Below the pieces are notes generated by a model that saw only the letters and a program-made list of their open reading frames with translations, was not told the origin of the DNA and searched no databases. 64,000 bases of DNA from positions 1-64,000 of the forward strand of contig JAHBTA010000006.1 in NCBI GenBank assembly GCA_019638805.1. Reading direction: 5' to 3'. Shown in pieces: positions 1 to 6,758 of the stretch (position 1 is its first letter; every line of letters starts with the position of its first letter). This stretch comes from Microbacteriaceae bacterium (GTDB lineage: Bacteria > Actinomycetota > Actinomycetes > Actinomycetales > Microbacteriaceae). The translations under genes and the position numbers were made by a program.

Positions 1-43
1 CCAGGGCACGACGCCGGAACTCCGGCGGGTGAGCAGCAGGCAT
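1..43 (-). CDS. IS3-type transposase OrfA, N-terminal start only
   Basis: Only the first 14 codons lie in the window. Read on the minus strand they give MPAAHPPEFRRRAL, the characteristic beginning of the small helix-turn-helix transposase subunit (OrfA) of actinobacterial IS3-family elements. A GGAGT ribosome binding site sits 8 bases before the ATG. OrfA binds the IS ends and supplies the N-terminal part of the frameshift-produced OrfAB transposase. The rest of the element is left of the window, so intactness cannot be judged. Confidence 0.65.
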   Translation of the reverse strand, partial: MPAAHPPEFRRRAL

Positions 44-118
44 TACACGGACTCCTTCCGAGACGATCATCGCCTCACTCAAGGTGTCCGGAAAAGCGGG
101 TCAGGCTCCGCCTGATCA
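1..118 (-). mobile_element. Right end of an IS3-family insertion sequence (partial)
   Basis: Bases 44-118 are the non-coding end of the element that carries the OrfA start. The stretch TCAGGC-TCC-GCCTGA (101-115) is a short palindrome close to where the terminal inverted repeat should lie. The exact terminus and target duplication cannot be fixed without the other end. The element abuts the left border of the defence island. Confidence 0.45.
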
Positions 119-138
119 GAGGCTCATTTTCGCTCGCT

Positions 139-155
139 CCCCACAGAAACCCCAC
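139..155. repeat. 17-bp repeat, copy 1 of 3 (possible integrase arm-type site)
   Basis: CCCCACAGAAACCCCAC. Close relatives are at 6030-6046 and 6210-6226, giving a consensus CYCCAYRGAAACCCCAC, on both sides of the defence island. CCGATAGTTG at 184-193 also recurs at 6019-6028. Short direct repeats close to att cores are what tyrosine integrases bind with their arm domain; that role is inferred. The rest of 119-304 shows no gene. Confidence 0.4.
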
Positions 156-304
156 GCGACGCACTTCGTACCCTCGCTCGACGCCGATAGTTGCTGGTCT
201 ACAGCGGGATCACGAGCCACACACAACGCCCACAGGCGAGTCAGTGTCCGCCGGTTGAAAGCGATCGGCGGCACCGCCGTGGTCACGACATCGGCGGTGG
301 GTGG

Positions 305-1180
305 CTAGCCGTCCTCAGTCGGCTTGAATGCGTTCAGGCCCGCACTTCGTGCTCGGAAGATCATTGCGTTGTCGTAGGTCGCCAAGCCAAGCCGGCCAAC
401 ATAGGGCTTGAGCGCGGACGCGCGATCGATGATTTCGGCATCGGTGTCTGCCAGCTTCACGTGGCTAATGTCGTCGATCATCAGGATGACCTGGAGCTCA
501 GCGATCTGCATGTTGTCGGTACGCCGCGGTGGGTAGAGCTGGGCATTCTGGCGTCCGTCGGGGAACCGTTCATCAAGCCAGCGCAGAGCGGCGCGGCTCA
601 AAGTGCGGGTCTCGACTCGCTCTCCACCCACGTCCATCCGCTGGTTACTCGCCTTCAGATTGTCGAGCTCGCCGACAACGACCATGGGCACCCCAAGCGC
701 AAACGACTCGTGCGGAAAGACGTTCAATATCCGCGACCAATCGATTGACTCAAGCCGCGACGAGTCTCTCAACAGCACGTTGGTATCTAAAACAATCACG
801 TTCAACCGTGACGTCGGTCGGAGACCTCGCCACACCGACCACCGAGATATATCAGCTTCCAGTTCGGCAACGACCGAGTCCAGGCTCGCCTGCGCTTCTG
901 AAAGCCCTTGGCTCACCAGGGCGGTCAGCGCCGGTCCGTAGCTTGTCGGATCGAGCGACTGAAGCATCCAGTACCGCTGGGTCGTGAATGTCGAAGCCAG
1001 CGATGAAGGCGACAAGACAGACTGGAGCATCCGCAGCTGAGCGCTGGACCACGCCCTGTACGCGTTGAGTAGGTCGATGCCGATTGCTGCGCTACCCAGG
1101 GCGTTGCCCGCCTCCCGTGCGGCATCTCGGCACACGTCGACCGCTTGTTGAGCCTGCACGCCAGGCATGAGGCGTATCAC
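305..1180 (-). CDS. PIN-domain protein, putative RNase effector
   Basis: A 291-residue protein whose C-terminal half is a PIN nuclease fold. Candidate acidic metal ligands are D132 (VLDTNVLLRD), E171 (VVVGELDNLK), D245/D247 (LADTDAEI) and D270 (LATYDNAMIF). The first 125 residues are helical and unassigned. PIN domains cleave RNA, often tRNA or mRNA, as toxins or defence effectors. The GTG start lies 4 bases after the stop of the TIR-like gene, so the two form an operon and probably one functional unit. No VapB-like antitoxin is adjacent. Target and trigger are unknown. A downstream ATG (1168) is an alternative start. Confidence 0.7.
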   Translation of the reverse strand: MIRLMPGVQAQQAVDVCRDAAREAGNALGSAAIGIDLLNAYRAWSSAQLRMLQSVLSPSSLASTFTTQRYWMLQSLDPTSYGPALTALVSQGLSEAQASLDSVVAELEADISRWSVWRGLRPTSRLNVIVLDTNVLLRDSSRLESIDWSRILNVFPHESFALGVPMVVVGELDNLKASNQRMDVGGERVETRTLSRAALRWLDERFPDGRQNAQLYPPRRTDNMQIAELQVILMIDDISHVKLADTDAEIIDRASALKPYVGRLGLATYDNAMIFRARSAGLNAFKPTEDG

Positions 1181-1184
1181 CGGT

Positions 1185-1967
1185 CTAGCTCACAAGTCGC
1201 GACATATCGACTGAGAGGCCACTCACGCCCGCGAGTTCTTGGCCCAACAGCCGCGACCAGTCGGACGAGTCCATGTCGATGTAGATCACGCCGTGGAGGT
1301 CGGAAGGCACCTCGACGTCTCCTTTGACCAGTGCGAACACGCGATCGCGGCCCAGCTTCCCGATGAAGTAGCCGAACTCGAAGACGACGTTTTGACGAGC
1401 ACGGGCACGTTGAACTTCGCCCCCAGTCGCCCCGCCAAAATCATCGGGCGTAAGAAGGACGACGGCAGCGCCCGCGGGTCGGGCGAAACGGTCCAGCTTC
1501 TCGATGATGGTCTCGCCGGCGCTCCGTTGTTCGTGAAGGATTACTGGCTCGTCACCGGTCAAGTGCTGCACGACGCGAGCAGCATGATGCTTTGCTTCGC
1601 CGTCGTGACCGTGTACAAGGAAGACCCTCGGCGGCACCTCATCCTCGGTTTTCTCCACGGTGTCCTCCACGGTCAGCTCGACTTGGTAGATCGCGGCATC
1701 GATCAGAGCAGCGGCCGCGTCGACGCGGGACGAGAAGTACTGCGCGTCGCGTTCGTCTTCGCCGGGCGCACCAGTCCAGATGCCGATGTAGTAATGAATA
1801 CCTTCGAACTCCTTCAGAACGCCCGCGTCGGGGCCCAACGCGGCCGACATCACGAACTTCACGTTGGAGTTCCATGCGCGGTGCTCCGGCGAGGACCTGC
1901 GGACGACTTCCGTGTCGGCCTCGCTTCGGAGCGCACGCAGACGCTTGATCGCGAGGCTGGCATCCAT
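1185..1967 (-). CDS. TIR-like nucleotide-binding protein, putative defence effector
   Basis: A 260-residue protein with an N-terminal helical part (about 1-105) and a C-terminal TIR-like domain of the type seen in CAP12/Pycsar effectors. Visible are the strand-loop PRVFLVHGHDG (about 112-122) and the conserved NVVFEFGYFIGKLGRDRV helix (about 195-212) containing the presumed NAD-cleaving glutamate. Such domains deplete NAD or bind nucleotides during abortive infection. I chose the ATG at 1967 because the conserved sequence starts there and a TACGGT box lies 7 bases upstream, as in a leaderless transcript; in-frame starts at 2006 and 2042 also exist. It is followed 4 bases later by the PIN gene and faces the HEPN gene across a 77-bp divergent region. 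Confidence 0.7.
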   Translation of the reverse strand: MDASLAIKRLRALRSEADTEVVRRSSPEHRAWNSNVKFVMSAALGPDAGVLKEFEGIHYYIGIWTGAPGEDERDAQYFSSRVDAAAALIDAAIYQVELTVEDTVEKTEDEVPPRVFLVHGHDGEAKHHAARVVQHLTGDEPVILHEQRSAGETIIEKLDRFARPAGAAVVLLTPDDFGGATGGEVQRARARQNVVFEFGYFIGKLGRDRVFALVKGDVEVPSDLHGVIYIDMDSSDWSRLLGQELAGVSGLSVDMSRLVS

Positions 1968-2044
1968 GCGATGTACCGTAGCGCCGTCAGCAGACGATGG
2001 GCGCATGGACGCAACCATGCGGCTTCGCAAGACTCGACACATAA

Positions 2045-3433
2045 GTGAGGCGCACCTTGGCTAGTAAGTCTTCTCCCGGCGACGTCCGCGTGGGTCACGT
2101 TCTATCCGCCGAGGATGGAGACGAGGAGCCAGTTCAGGCTGCCACCCTCGTGTTCGATGATCGCGGGCCGGAACTGATCGTTCCCTACCTCTACGAGACC
2201 GCGGCGGACCCCGAACCTCATCAATTTGGCCGACCGAATCGCTGGTTCAATCTCCGTGACGAGGCTCTGCCGAAGACGTTGCTCTTCACCGACAACCTCG
2301 GATGGGTGACTGCATCCGGCTCGCGAATCAGTGGCAGTTCCATAGGCGTTCGGTCGCAAGGGAAAGTGCGCGCGCAAGCTTGGATATTCAACCGCCCACG
2401 CGAGATTCGAGATCGATACCTTGTCAATCAGTTCAGCTCGACTATCGATGGGCTTGAGGAGTTCGCCCGATTCGAGCCGGTCAGGTTCGATGTCACGCAG
2501 ACCGAAGGGGGACACCGCGTCGAACTGACCGTCGACGCAGCCGAGAACCTTCGGTGGGCGGTCGATGGCTTCCAGTATGAGATTCATGCGAACGCCGCCT
2601 GGACCGGCCAGGACGGTCGACGATTCGAGATCACCGACGCGCGGCCAAACCTGAGCACTGTCGTGGATGGCGGGGCGACCATTCCAGATCACTATGAAGC
2701 GCAGCTGCCTATTCGGGCCCTGCTGATCCTGGTCTTCGGGCACAAGCTGTCGTGGCGCTCGCATCGATTGCGCGACGATGACTTCCCCATGTGGATGGCA
2801 GACGGAAGCGATCGCGGCGCACACGGGGTTGAGGTCGTGCTCAGCTCTACGGTCAAACAGCACGGTCAGCCCAAGCTGACATCGCAGGATCTCGCGTTTC
2901 CCGCTTTCCACCTTCAGGACCTGGGCGCGGCTGGCCTGGAGCGATGGATTGCCCTATACGGATCGACCGATTTCCGGCGAGCGGTAGAGCCGGCGGTCGA
3001 GGTGCTCAACGGGGCCACCAACTTTCTAGAACCACAGTTGATGATGCTTGCGATATCGCTGGACAGGTTCGGCTACTTCAGGTTCGCGGATGGTCGCCGG
3101 AGGGCCATGCACGAACACATCCTGAAATGCATAACTGACGCGGGCTTGGACTGGCCAGATGTCGGGAGCCAGGTTGGAATTGCCAAAGCGATCTCCAACA
3201 TGAACAACGACCTCAAACACCCCGATCGTCCGACGTACCCGGACATGAACCGTTTGTCCTGCATCGTCGAGTTGGCGGAGATCCTGGCGCGAGCCCAGTT
3301 GTTCGATCTGCTTGGCCTGCCGCAGGGGCTTGCCCAAGGGTTCCTCTCGTCCGCGGGGGCGGGTGCTGCTCGCAGAGCATTTGCCGCAGCGAATCTGCAC
3401 GTGACTGACGAGGGAGTTCTGGAGTCCCTCTAA
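2045..3433 (+). CDS. ApeA-like HEPN-domain protein, putative anti-phage defence
   Basis: A 462-residue protein with a beta-rich N-terminal half (about 1-240) and a helical C-terminal half. This matches the layout of ApeA-type abortive-infection proteins, which pair a sensor-like domain with a HEPN RNase. The segment SNMNNDLKHPDRPTYPD (about 390-406) resembles the polar/His motif of HEPN RNases, although the usual Arg is replaced. Assignment rests on architecture and scattered motifs, so it is moderate. The GTG at 2045 has no clear ribosome binding site, and a TTG at 2057 is possible. It ends tail to tail, overlapping by 4 bases, with the Mrr-like gene. Confidence 0.5.
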   Translation: MRRTLASKSSPGDVRVGHVLSAEDGDEEPVQAATLVFDDRGPELIVPYLYETAADPEPHQFGRPNRWFNLRDEALPKTLLFTDNLGWVTASGSRISGSSIGVRSQGKVRAQAWIFNRPREIRDRYLVNQFSSTIDGLEEFARFEPVRFDVTQTEGGHRVELTVDAAENLRWAVDGFQYEIHANAAWTGQDGRRFEITDARPNLSTVVDGGATIPDHYEAQLPIRALLILVFGHKLSWRSHRLRDDDFPMWMADGSDRGAHGVEVVLSSTVKQHGQPKLTSQDLAFPAFHLQDLGAAGLERWIALYGSTDFRRAVEPAVEVLNGATNFLEPQLMMLAISLDRFGYFRFADGRRRAMHEHILKCITDAGLDWPDVGSQVGIAKAISNMNNDLKHPDRPTYPDMNRLSCIVELAEILARAQLFDLLGLPQGLAQGFLSSAGAGAARRAFAAANLHVTDEGVLESL

Positions 3434-5142
3434 GCGGACGCGGAGTCGTCTTTCCAGCGGAACCGCGCGACGCGATCCGGAGTCGAGTAGGAGTACACGG
3501 CCCGCTCGTCGTCCACGCGGGAGTCGAGGAGGGTGGCATTCGAAAGCGTCACGAGCTTGGTTCCGAAGTCGAGCTTCTGTGTACCCACCTCCACAACGAA
3601 CGGAACCTGGACCGTGAATGTTCCCTCGGGCGTAGGCGTGTCGGCGGGCAGCTCGACAATCAAGGCGTGCCCTCCCGGATACGTCATCGACAGTTCTTCG
3701 CCCTCGAGCATCCGTGCAGCTTGGTCCCACTTCCTGACTTCCGGGTCGGACGTGGCGTCGAAGTCGGGAACCAGCACCGTTGTCCGAGTCCGCTTTTGGA
3801 GCTTCGCCAGCAGCGTCAAGATCTGCTGAAGCTCATCAAGCGCCGACGTCATCTCGGTTTTGGGCGGGAAGGCCCAGTTCGGGTCCGTCGATCCCATTTC
3901 GGGGTCTGTGTGTTCGGCGCTGACCCGTCCGACGTTCGGCGGACGACACATCGACAGAAACTCGACTGCTCGGAGCACGGGAAGCACGGGCTGGCCAGCG
4001 AACTCGCCAAGGTGCACGTTTCGAGAGCTTGTGGAACCGGTCAGGTTGTATCGATCCTCGACGACGAAGGTGTGATGAGCCTCCTCGAGCACCACTCGCA
4101 CACCGTCTTTGCCGTTACTCCGATCCACTCGCACCAGGTCCGCTGATGCGAGAACGCTTCCGGTCGGATCGAGCAGATCGACGTGGAGGCGGACGTTGTC
4201 GCCAAGGTCTTGAGGTCGCGGCAACATCGTCACGCGAGCCTTTTCGAGGCGCCCGCCGAGTCCTCCCGGTGCGTCCAGTTCCCCCGTGTAGGCGTCATCG
4301 GGGCTGGTGAACGGAGTGCCGTAGCTGACAAAGTCGCGGAGGGTGTCCGCGAACTCAGACCCCTCCTTGGCGGCGAACGAGCCTTTGAAGGTGATCGGTC
4401 GCACCTCCACCGAGGCTGCGCACCGGGCGATAACGTCTACTGCAATCCATGGTCCGCCCTTGGCATGGCCAGACATCCAAGTCATCACAAGGCCGGGACG
4501 GTCGACCGCATCTGGCCAGGCTCCGTCGCCGAACCTCAGCTCGTAGCGGTAATGGGGATCCACGTCCAAGGTGCCAACCGCCTTGGCGATGCGGTCGGCG
4601 ACCGACGGCACGTCCGTTGGTGAACCGTTGCCGGATGCTCCACCAGGCAACGCCATCAACGAAATGACATTCTGGTAAATCTCCTCAACACGGTCCCTGC
4701 CGCCGTGCAAGTAGTAGTCGATGACCTCCGGGTACTTTGCGGCGAGCTGCTCGACGTAACTTAGACCACGCCACACGGCGTGAAGCCCCCGCTCACGGCC
4801 GAGTTCGTGTAGCCATGTCTCGAGCTCTGGGGTCGGGTCCCAAGGCATCACCAGGTACCAGGTGGTGACTCGCAACCCCAGCCAGCGGGGATCTTTCAGG
4901 AGGGCATCGAGCGAGTCGACAACCTCGGCCTTTTGCTTGGCAGTCAACGGACCCGTGTATCGCTTTACCTGGTGCACGGCGTCGCCGCCGTCGTCACCCT
5001 GGCCGCGATCTAGGATGTCGACTCCCCCATCGCCGCGTGACGGAGTGATGCGCACGGAATTGGGCTGTTCGCGATTCACCATCATTGCGACTACAGCCTC
5101 AACATCGTCGCCGACGTAGCGAGTCCACTCGACTCGGGTCAT
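3430..5142 (-). CDS. Mrr-like restriction endonuclease-fold protein with long C-terminal part
   Basis: A 570-residue protein. The first 100 residues carry a PD-(D/E)xK nuclease signature: GDGGVDILDRG followed about 15 residues later by AVHQVKRYTGPLT, where D and QVK would be metal and catalytic residues, as in Mrr-type type IV restriction enzymes. The following 450 residues are mainly beta-type and not recognised, possibly a sensor. The start at 5142 has a strong GAGAGGTGG ribosome binding site 3 bases upstream; an in-frame ATG at 5184 has none. It follows the DUF3800 gene on the same strand. A role in cutting foreign DNA is inferred. Confidence 0.55.
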   Translation of the reverse strand: MTRVEWTRYVGDDVEAVVAMMVNREQPNSVRITPSRGDGGVDILDRGQGDDGGDAVHQVKRYTGPLTAKQKAEVVDSLDALLKDPRWLGLRVTTWYLVMPWDPTPELETWLHELGRERGLHAVWRGLSYVEQLAAKYPEVIDYYLHGGRDRVEEIYQNVISLMALPGGASGNGSPTDVPSVADRIAKAVGTLDVDPHYRYELRFGDGAWPDAVDRPGLVMTWMSGHAKGGPWIAVDVIARCAASVEVRPITFKGSFAAKEGSEFADTLRDFVSYGTPFTSPDDAYTGELDAPGGLGGRLEKARVTMLPRPQDLGDNVRLHVDLLDPTGSVLASADLVRVDRSNGKDGVRVVLEEAHHTFVVEDRYNLTGSTSSRNVHLGEFAGQPVLPVLRAVEFLSMCRPPNVGRVSAEHTDPEMGSTDPNWAFPPKTEMTSALDELQQILTLLAKLQKRTRTTVLVPDFDATSDPEVRKWDQAARMLEGEELSMTYPGGHALIVELPADTPTPEGTFTVQVPFVVEVGTQKLDFGTKLVTLSNATLLDSRVDDERAVYSYSTPDRVARFRWKDDSASA

Positions 5143-5190
5143 GGCCACCTCTCGCTTATCAGGTCGCCGGAACTTGGCGTCCATTCGTTT

Positions 5191-5862
5191 CTAGGGCAAG
5201 CGCTTCGCCTCGAAGGGCTTCAGGTAGTCCTTCCGCAACTTTCTAGCGGACTCGAAAAAGAAGAGGTCCGACTTGGTGAGTGCGTTGTCCGCGTCCTTTG
5301 CTCGTAGGAGTTCGAGCGTGCACGCAAGGTCGGCAGCTTGAAACAACCGGTAGTCGGCGGGCTGCATTCTCCTGAACTCAACTTGCAGGAAGTACGCATT
5401 CATTACAGCGTTCAGGATTCGAGTTATCTCGGCCTGACCGTTGTCGTAGTAGACGATGACTTCGTCGAACGAACGAAAGTACTCCGTGCGGTCCTGAAGA
5501 AAGGTCCCGAGGCCGCGGGCGATCGCGCCCTCGAGCTGGAGTCGCCCCGGAGAGTCACGCCGTCTGAGCGTTAGCGAGTAGTAGCGGACCGGTGCTCGTC
5601 GGACGAAGGCGTGCATCCGAGTGAACGCCCCCTTGCGCTGCTTCCACGGCATGTCGCGATATTCGGCTTCGCCTCGAATCGCTGCTCCACTGTGGACGGT
5701 ATGCCCTTCAAGATCGATCTCTCGAAGTTGGCGGTCAAGAGTCTCGAGGTGCGGCTCGAGAGGTTCGTGCTGTTCGTGGACAACGAATGCAAGAACGTAG
5801 TAGCCGGTAGCAGAATCGCCGAAGTCGCCGGACTCGTCCACAAAGATGCTGAGGGTCGACAC
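5191..5862 (-). CDS. DUF3800 protein, RNase H-fold-like, defence-associated
   Basis: A 223-residue DUF3800 family protein. Hallmarks are the N-terminal IFVDESGDFGDS, the central VIVYYDNGQ, and the C-terminal QAADLACTLELL, whose acidic residues resemble an RNase H-like active site. Family members are common in phage, plasmid and defence islands, but no biochemical function is settled. The GTG start has GAGGAA 4 bases upstream. The Mrr-like gene follows within 48 bases of its stop, so the two are probably co-transcribed. Confidence 0.75.
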   Translation of the reverse strand: MSTLSIFVDESGDFGDSATGYYVLAFVVHEQHEPLEPHLETLDRQLREIDLEGHTVHSGAAIRGEAEYRDMPWKQRKGAFTRMHAFVRRAPVRYYSLTLRRRDSPGRLQLEGAIARGLGTFLQDRTEYFRSFDEVIVYYDNGQAEITRILNAVMNAYFLQVEFRRMQPADYRLFQAADLACTLELLRAKDADNALTKSDLFFFESARKLRKDYLKPFEAKRLP

Positions 5863-5885
5863 GTGTTCCTCGCCGGGGAAACAAA

Positions 5886-5909
5886 ATGGCGGGGGACTTC
5901 CCCCGCCAT
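5886..5909. other. Perfect 10-bp hairpin upstream of the DUF3800 gene
   Basis: ATGGCGGGGG and CCCCCGCCAT flank the loop ACTT. It lies 23 bases before the DUF3800 start on its transcribed strand, so it could be an operator, a leader hairpin, or the terminator of a transcript from the right. The gene-free stretch 5863-6327 holds this hairpin, two 17-bp repeats and the tRNA-derived att copy; no coding sequence is convincing. Confidence 0.5.
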
Positions 5910-6029
5910 GATGTGGGCCCGGGTCACGGAGACCAGCCCAGGTTCATCATGATACCTCAGACACCCGTTCCACCGCTCCGATGGTTCGCTTCATTTTTGC
6001 CCCAACACGGGGCCGCTACCGATAGTTGG

Positions 6030-6046
6030 CCCCACGGAAACCCCAC
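6030..6046. repeat. 17-bp repeat, copy 2 of 3
   Basis: CCCCACGGAAACCCCAC differs from copy 1 at one base. CCGATAGTTG (6019-6028) directly precedes it and also occurs near copy 1. It lies between the defence island and the att copy at 6154. Confidence 0.45.
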
Positions 6047-6153
6047 AACGGTGGGAGATTCTCTCGATCACTGGGAATCCGACCAGACCGAAACGCCTGA
6101 TATCCGTTGGGATGGTGTCGGCTAGGACCTCCTTTCAAGGCCTCGCCTTAGAA

Positions 6154-6174
6154 TTCGAATCCCTCCGGGCGCAC
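6154..6174 (+). repeat. 21-bp tRNA-Arg 3'-end copy, att-like site (left)
   Basis: The bases match the T-arm, acceptor strand and discriminator of a tRNA-Arg, beginning TTCGAATCC and ending GGGCGCAC. The sequence to its left does not fold as a tRNA, so this is a duplicated 3' end and not a gene. An identical copy is at 10976-10996. Integrases often use tRNA 3' ends as attachment cores. Confidence 0.65.
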
Positions 6175-6209
6175 GCAAACCCCTGATCAGGACCATTATT
6201 TGTGGTGCC

Positions 6210-6226
6210 CTCCATAGAAACCCCAC
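6210..6226. repeat. 17-bp repeat, copy 3 of 3
   Basis: CTCCATAGAAACCCCAC shares GAAACCCCAC with copies 1 and 2. The flank CCTGATCAGG (6183-6192) echoes CCTGATCAGA (111-120) beside copy 1, suggesting a longer duplicated att-flanking sequence. Confidence 0.4.
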
Positions 6227-6327
6227 AAATCGGTTTCGGGACGTTCCCCTTGCGCCTTTCCGCTGCTGGCCTGCTGCGGCGGTGCAGGGCACACGAATAG
6301 CCCACGATCCGACCGCGCGAGATGCGC

Positions 6328-6684
6328 TCAGACGGTGGCCAGGACGCCGGCGACCGAATCGAGGGATCCGGGAACGAGGGCGTAGTAGGCCCAGGTGCCG
6401 CGCTTGCTGCGAGTGAGGAACCCGGCGTCCATGAGGATCTTGAGGTGGTGCGACACCGTGGGCTGGGAGAGTTCGAGCGGTTCCTGCAGGTCGCAGACGC
6501 AGGCTTCCTGGTCGGCGTGTGAGGCGACGATGGAGAGGATCCGGACGCGGGTGGGGTCGCCGAGGGCTTTGAAGGTGCGGGCGACGGCTTCGGCGTCGGT
6601 TGCGGTGATGGTCTCCTTGGCCAGCGGGCTGCAGCAGGCAGCGGCGGACACGTCGGTGACGGGAAGGAGCTCGGCAACGGGCAT
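6328..6684 (-). CDS. arsR: ArsR-type arsenite-responsive repressor
   Basis: A 118-residue winged-helix repressor. The recognition helix is LSQPTVSHHLKIL (72-84). Cysteines C17-C18 near the N terminus and C62/C64 in ACVCDL form a plausible three-thiol As(III) site. It is divergent from the flavoprotein gene, and a 12-bp inverted repeat lies in the shared promoter. Arsenite binding should release the DNA and induce both directions. Confidence 0.9.
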   Translation of the reverse strand: MPVAELLPVTDVSAAACCSPLAKETITATDAEAVARTFKALGDPTRVRILSIVASHADQEACVCDLQEPLELSQPTVSHHLKILMDAGFLTRSKRGTWAYYALVPGSLDSVAGVLATV

Positions 6685-6702
6685 GCCTTGATCCTCGCAC
6701 GC

Positions 6703-6740
6703 TCCATCGAAGAATGTCTATATTGACGTTCTTCGATGGA
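6703..6740. promoter_or_regulatory. ArsR operator in the divergent arsR/flavoprotein promoter
   Basis: A perfect 12-bp inverted repeat, TCCATCGAAGAA (6703-6714) and TTCTTCGATGGA (6729-6740), with a 14-base AT-rich spacer. It contains the ATCGAA/TTCGAT pattern typical of ArsR/SmtB operators and lies 19 bases from both start codons. Confidence 0.8.
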
Positions 6741-6758
6741 TAGGGGACACTGGCGGAC

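Noticed and set aside
6130..6174. A tRNA-Arg gene
   Set aside because: Only the 3' 21 bases match a tRNA; the anticodon and D arms are absent here and at 10976.
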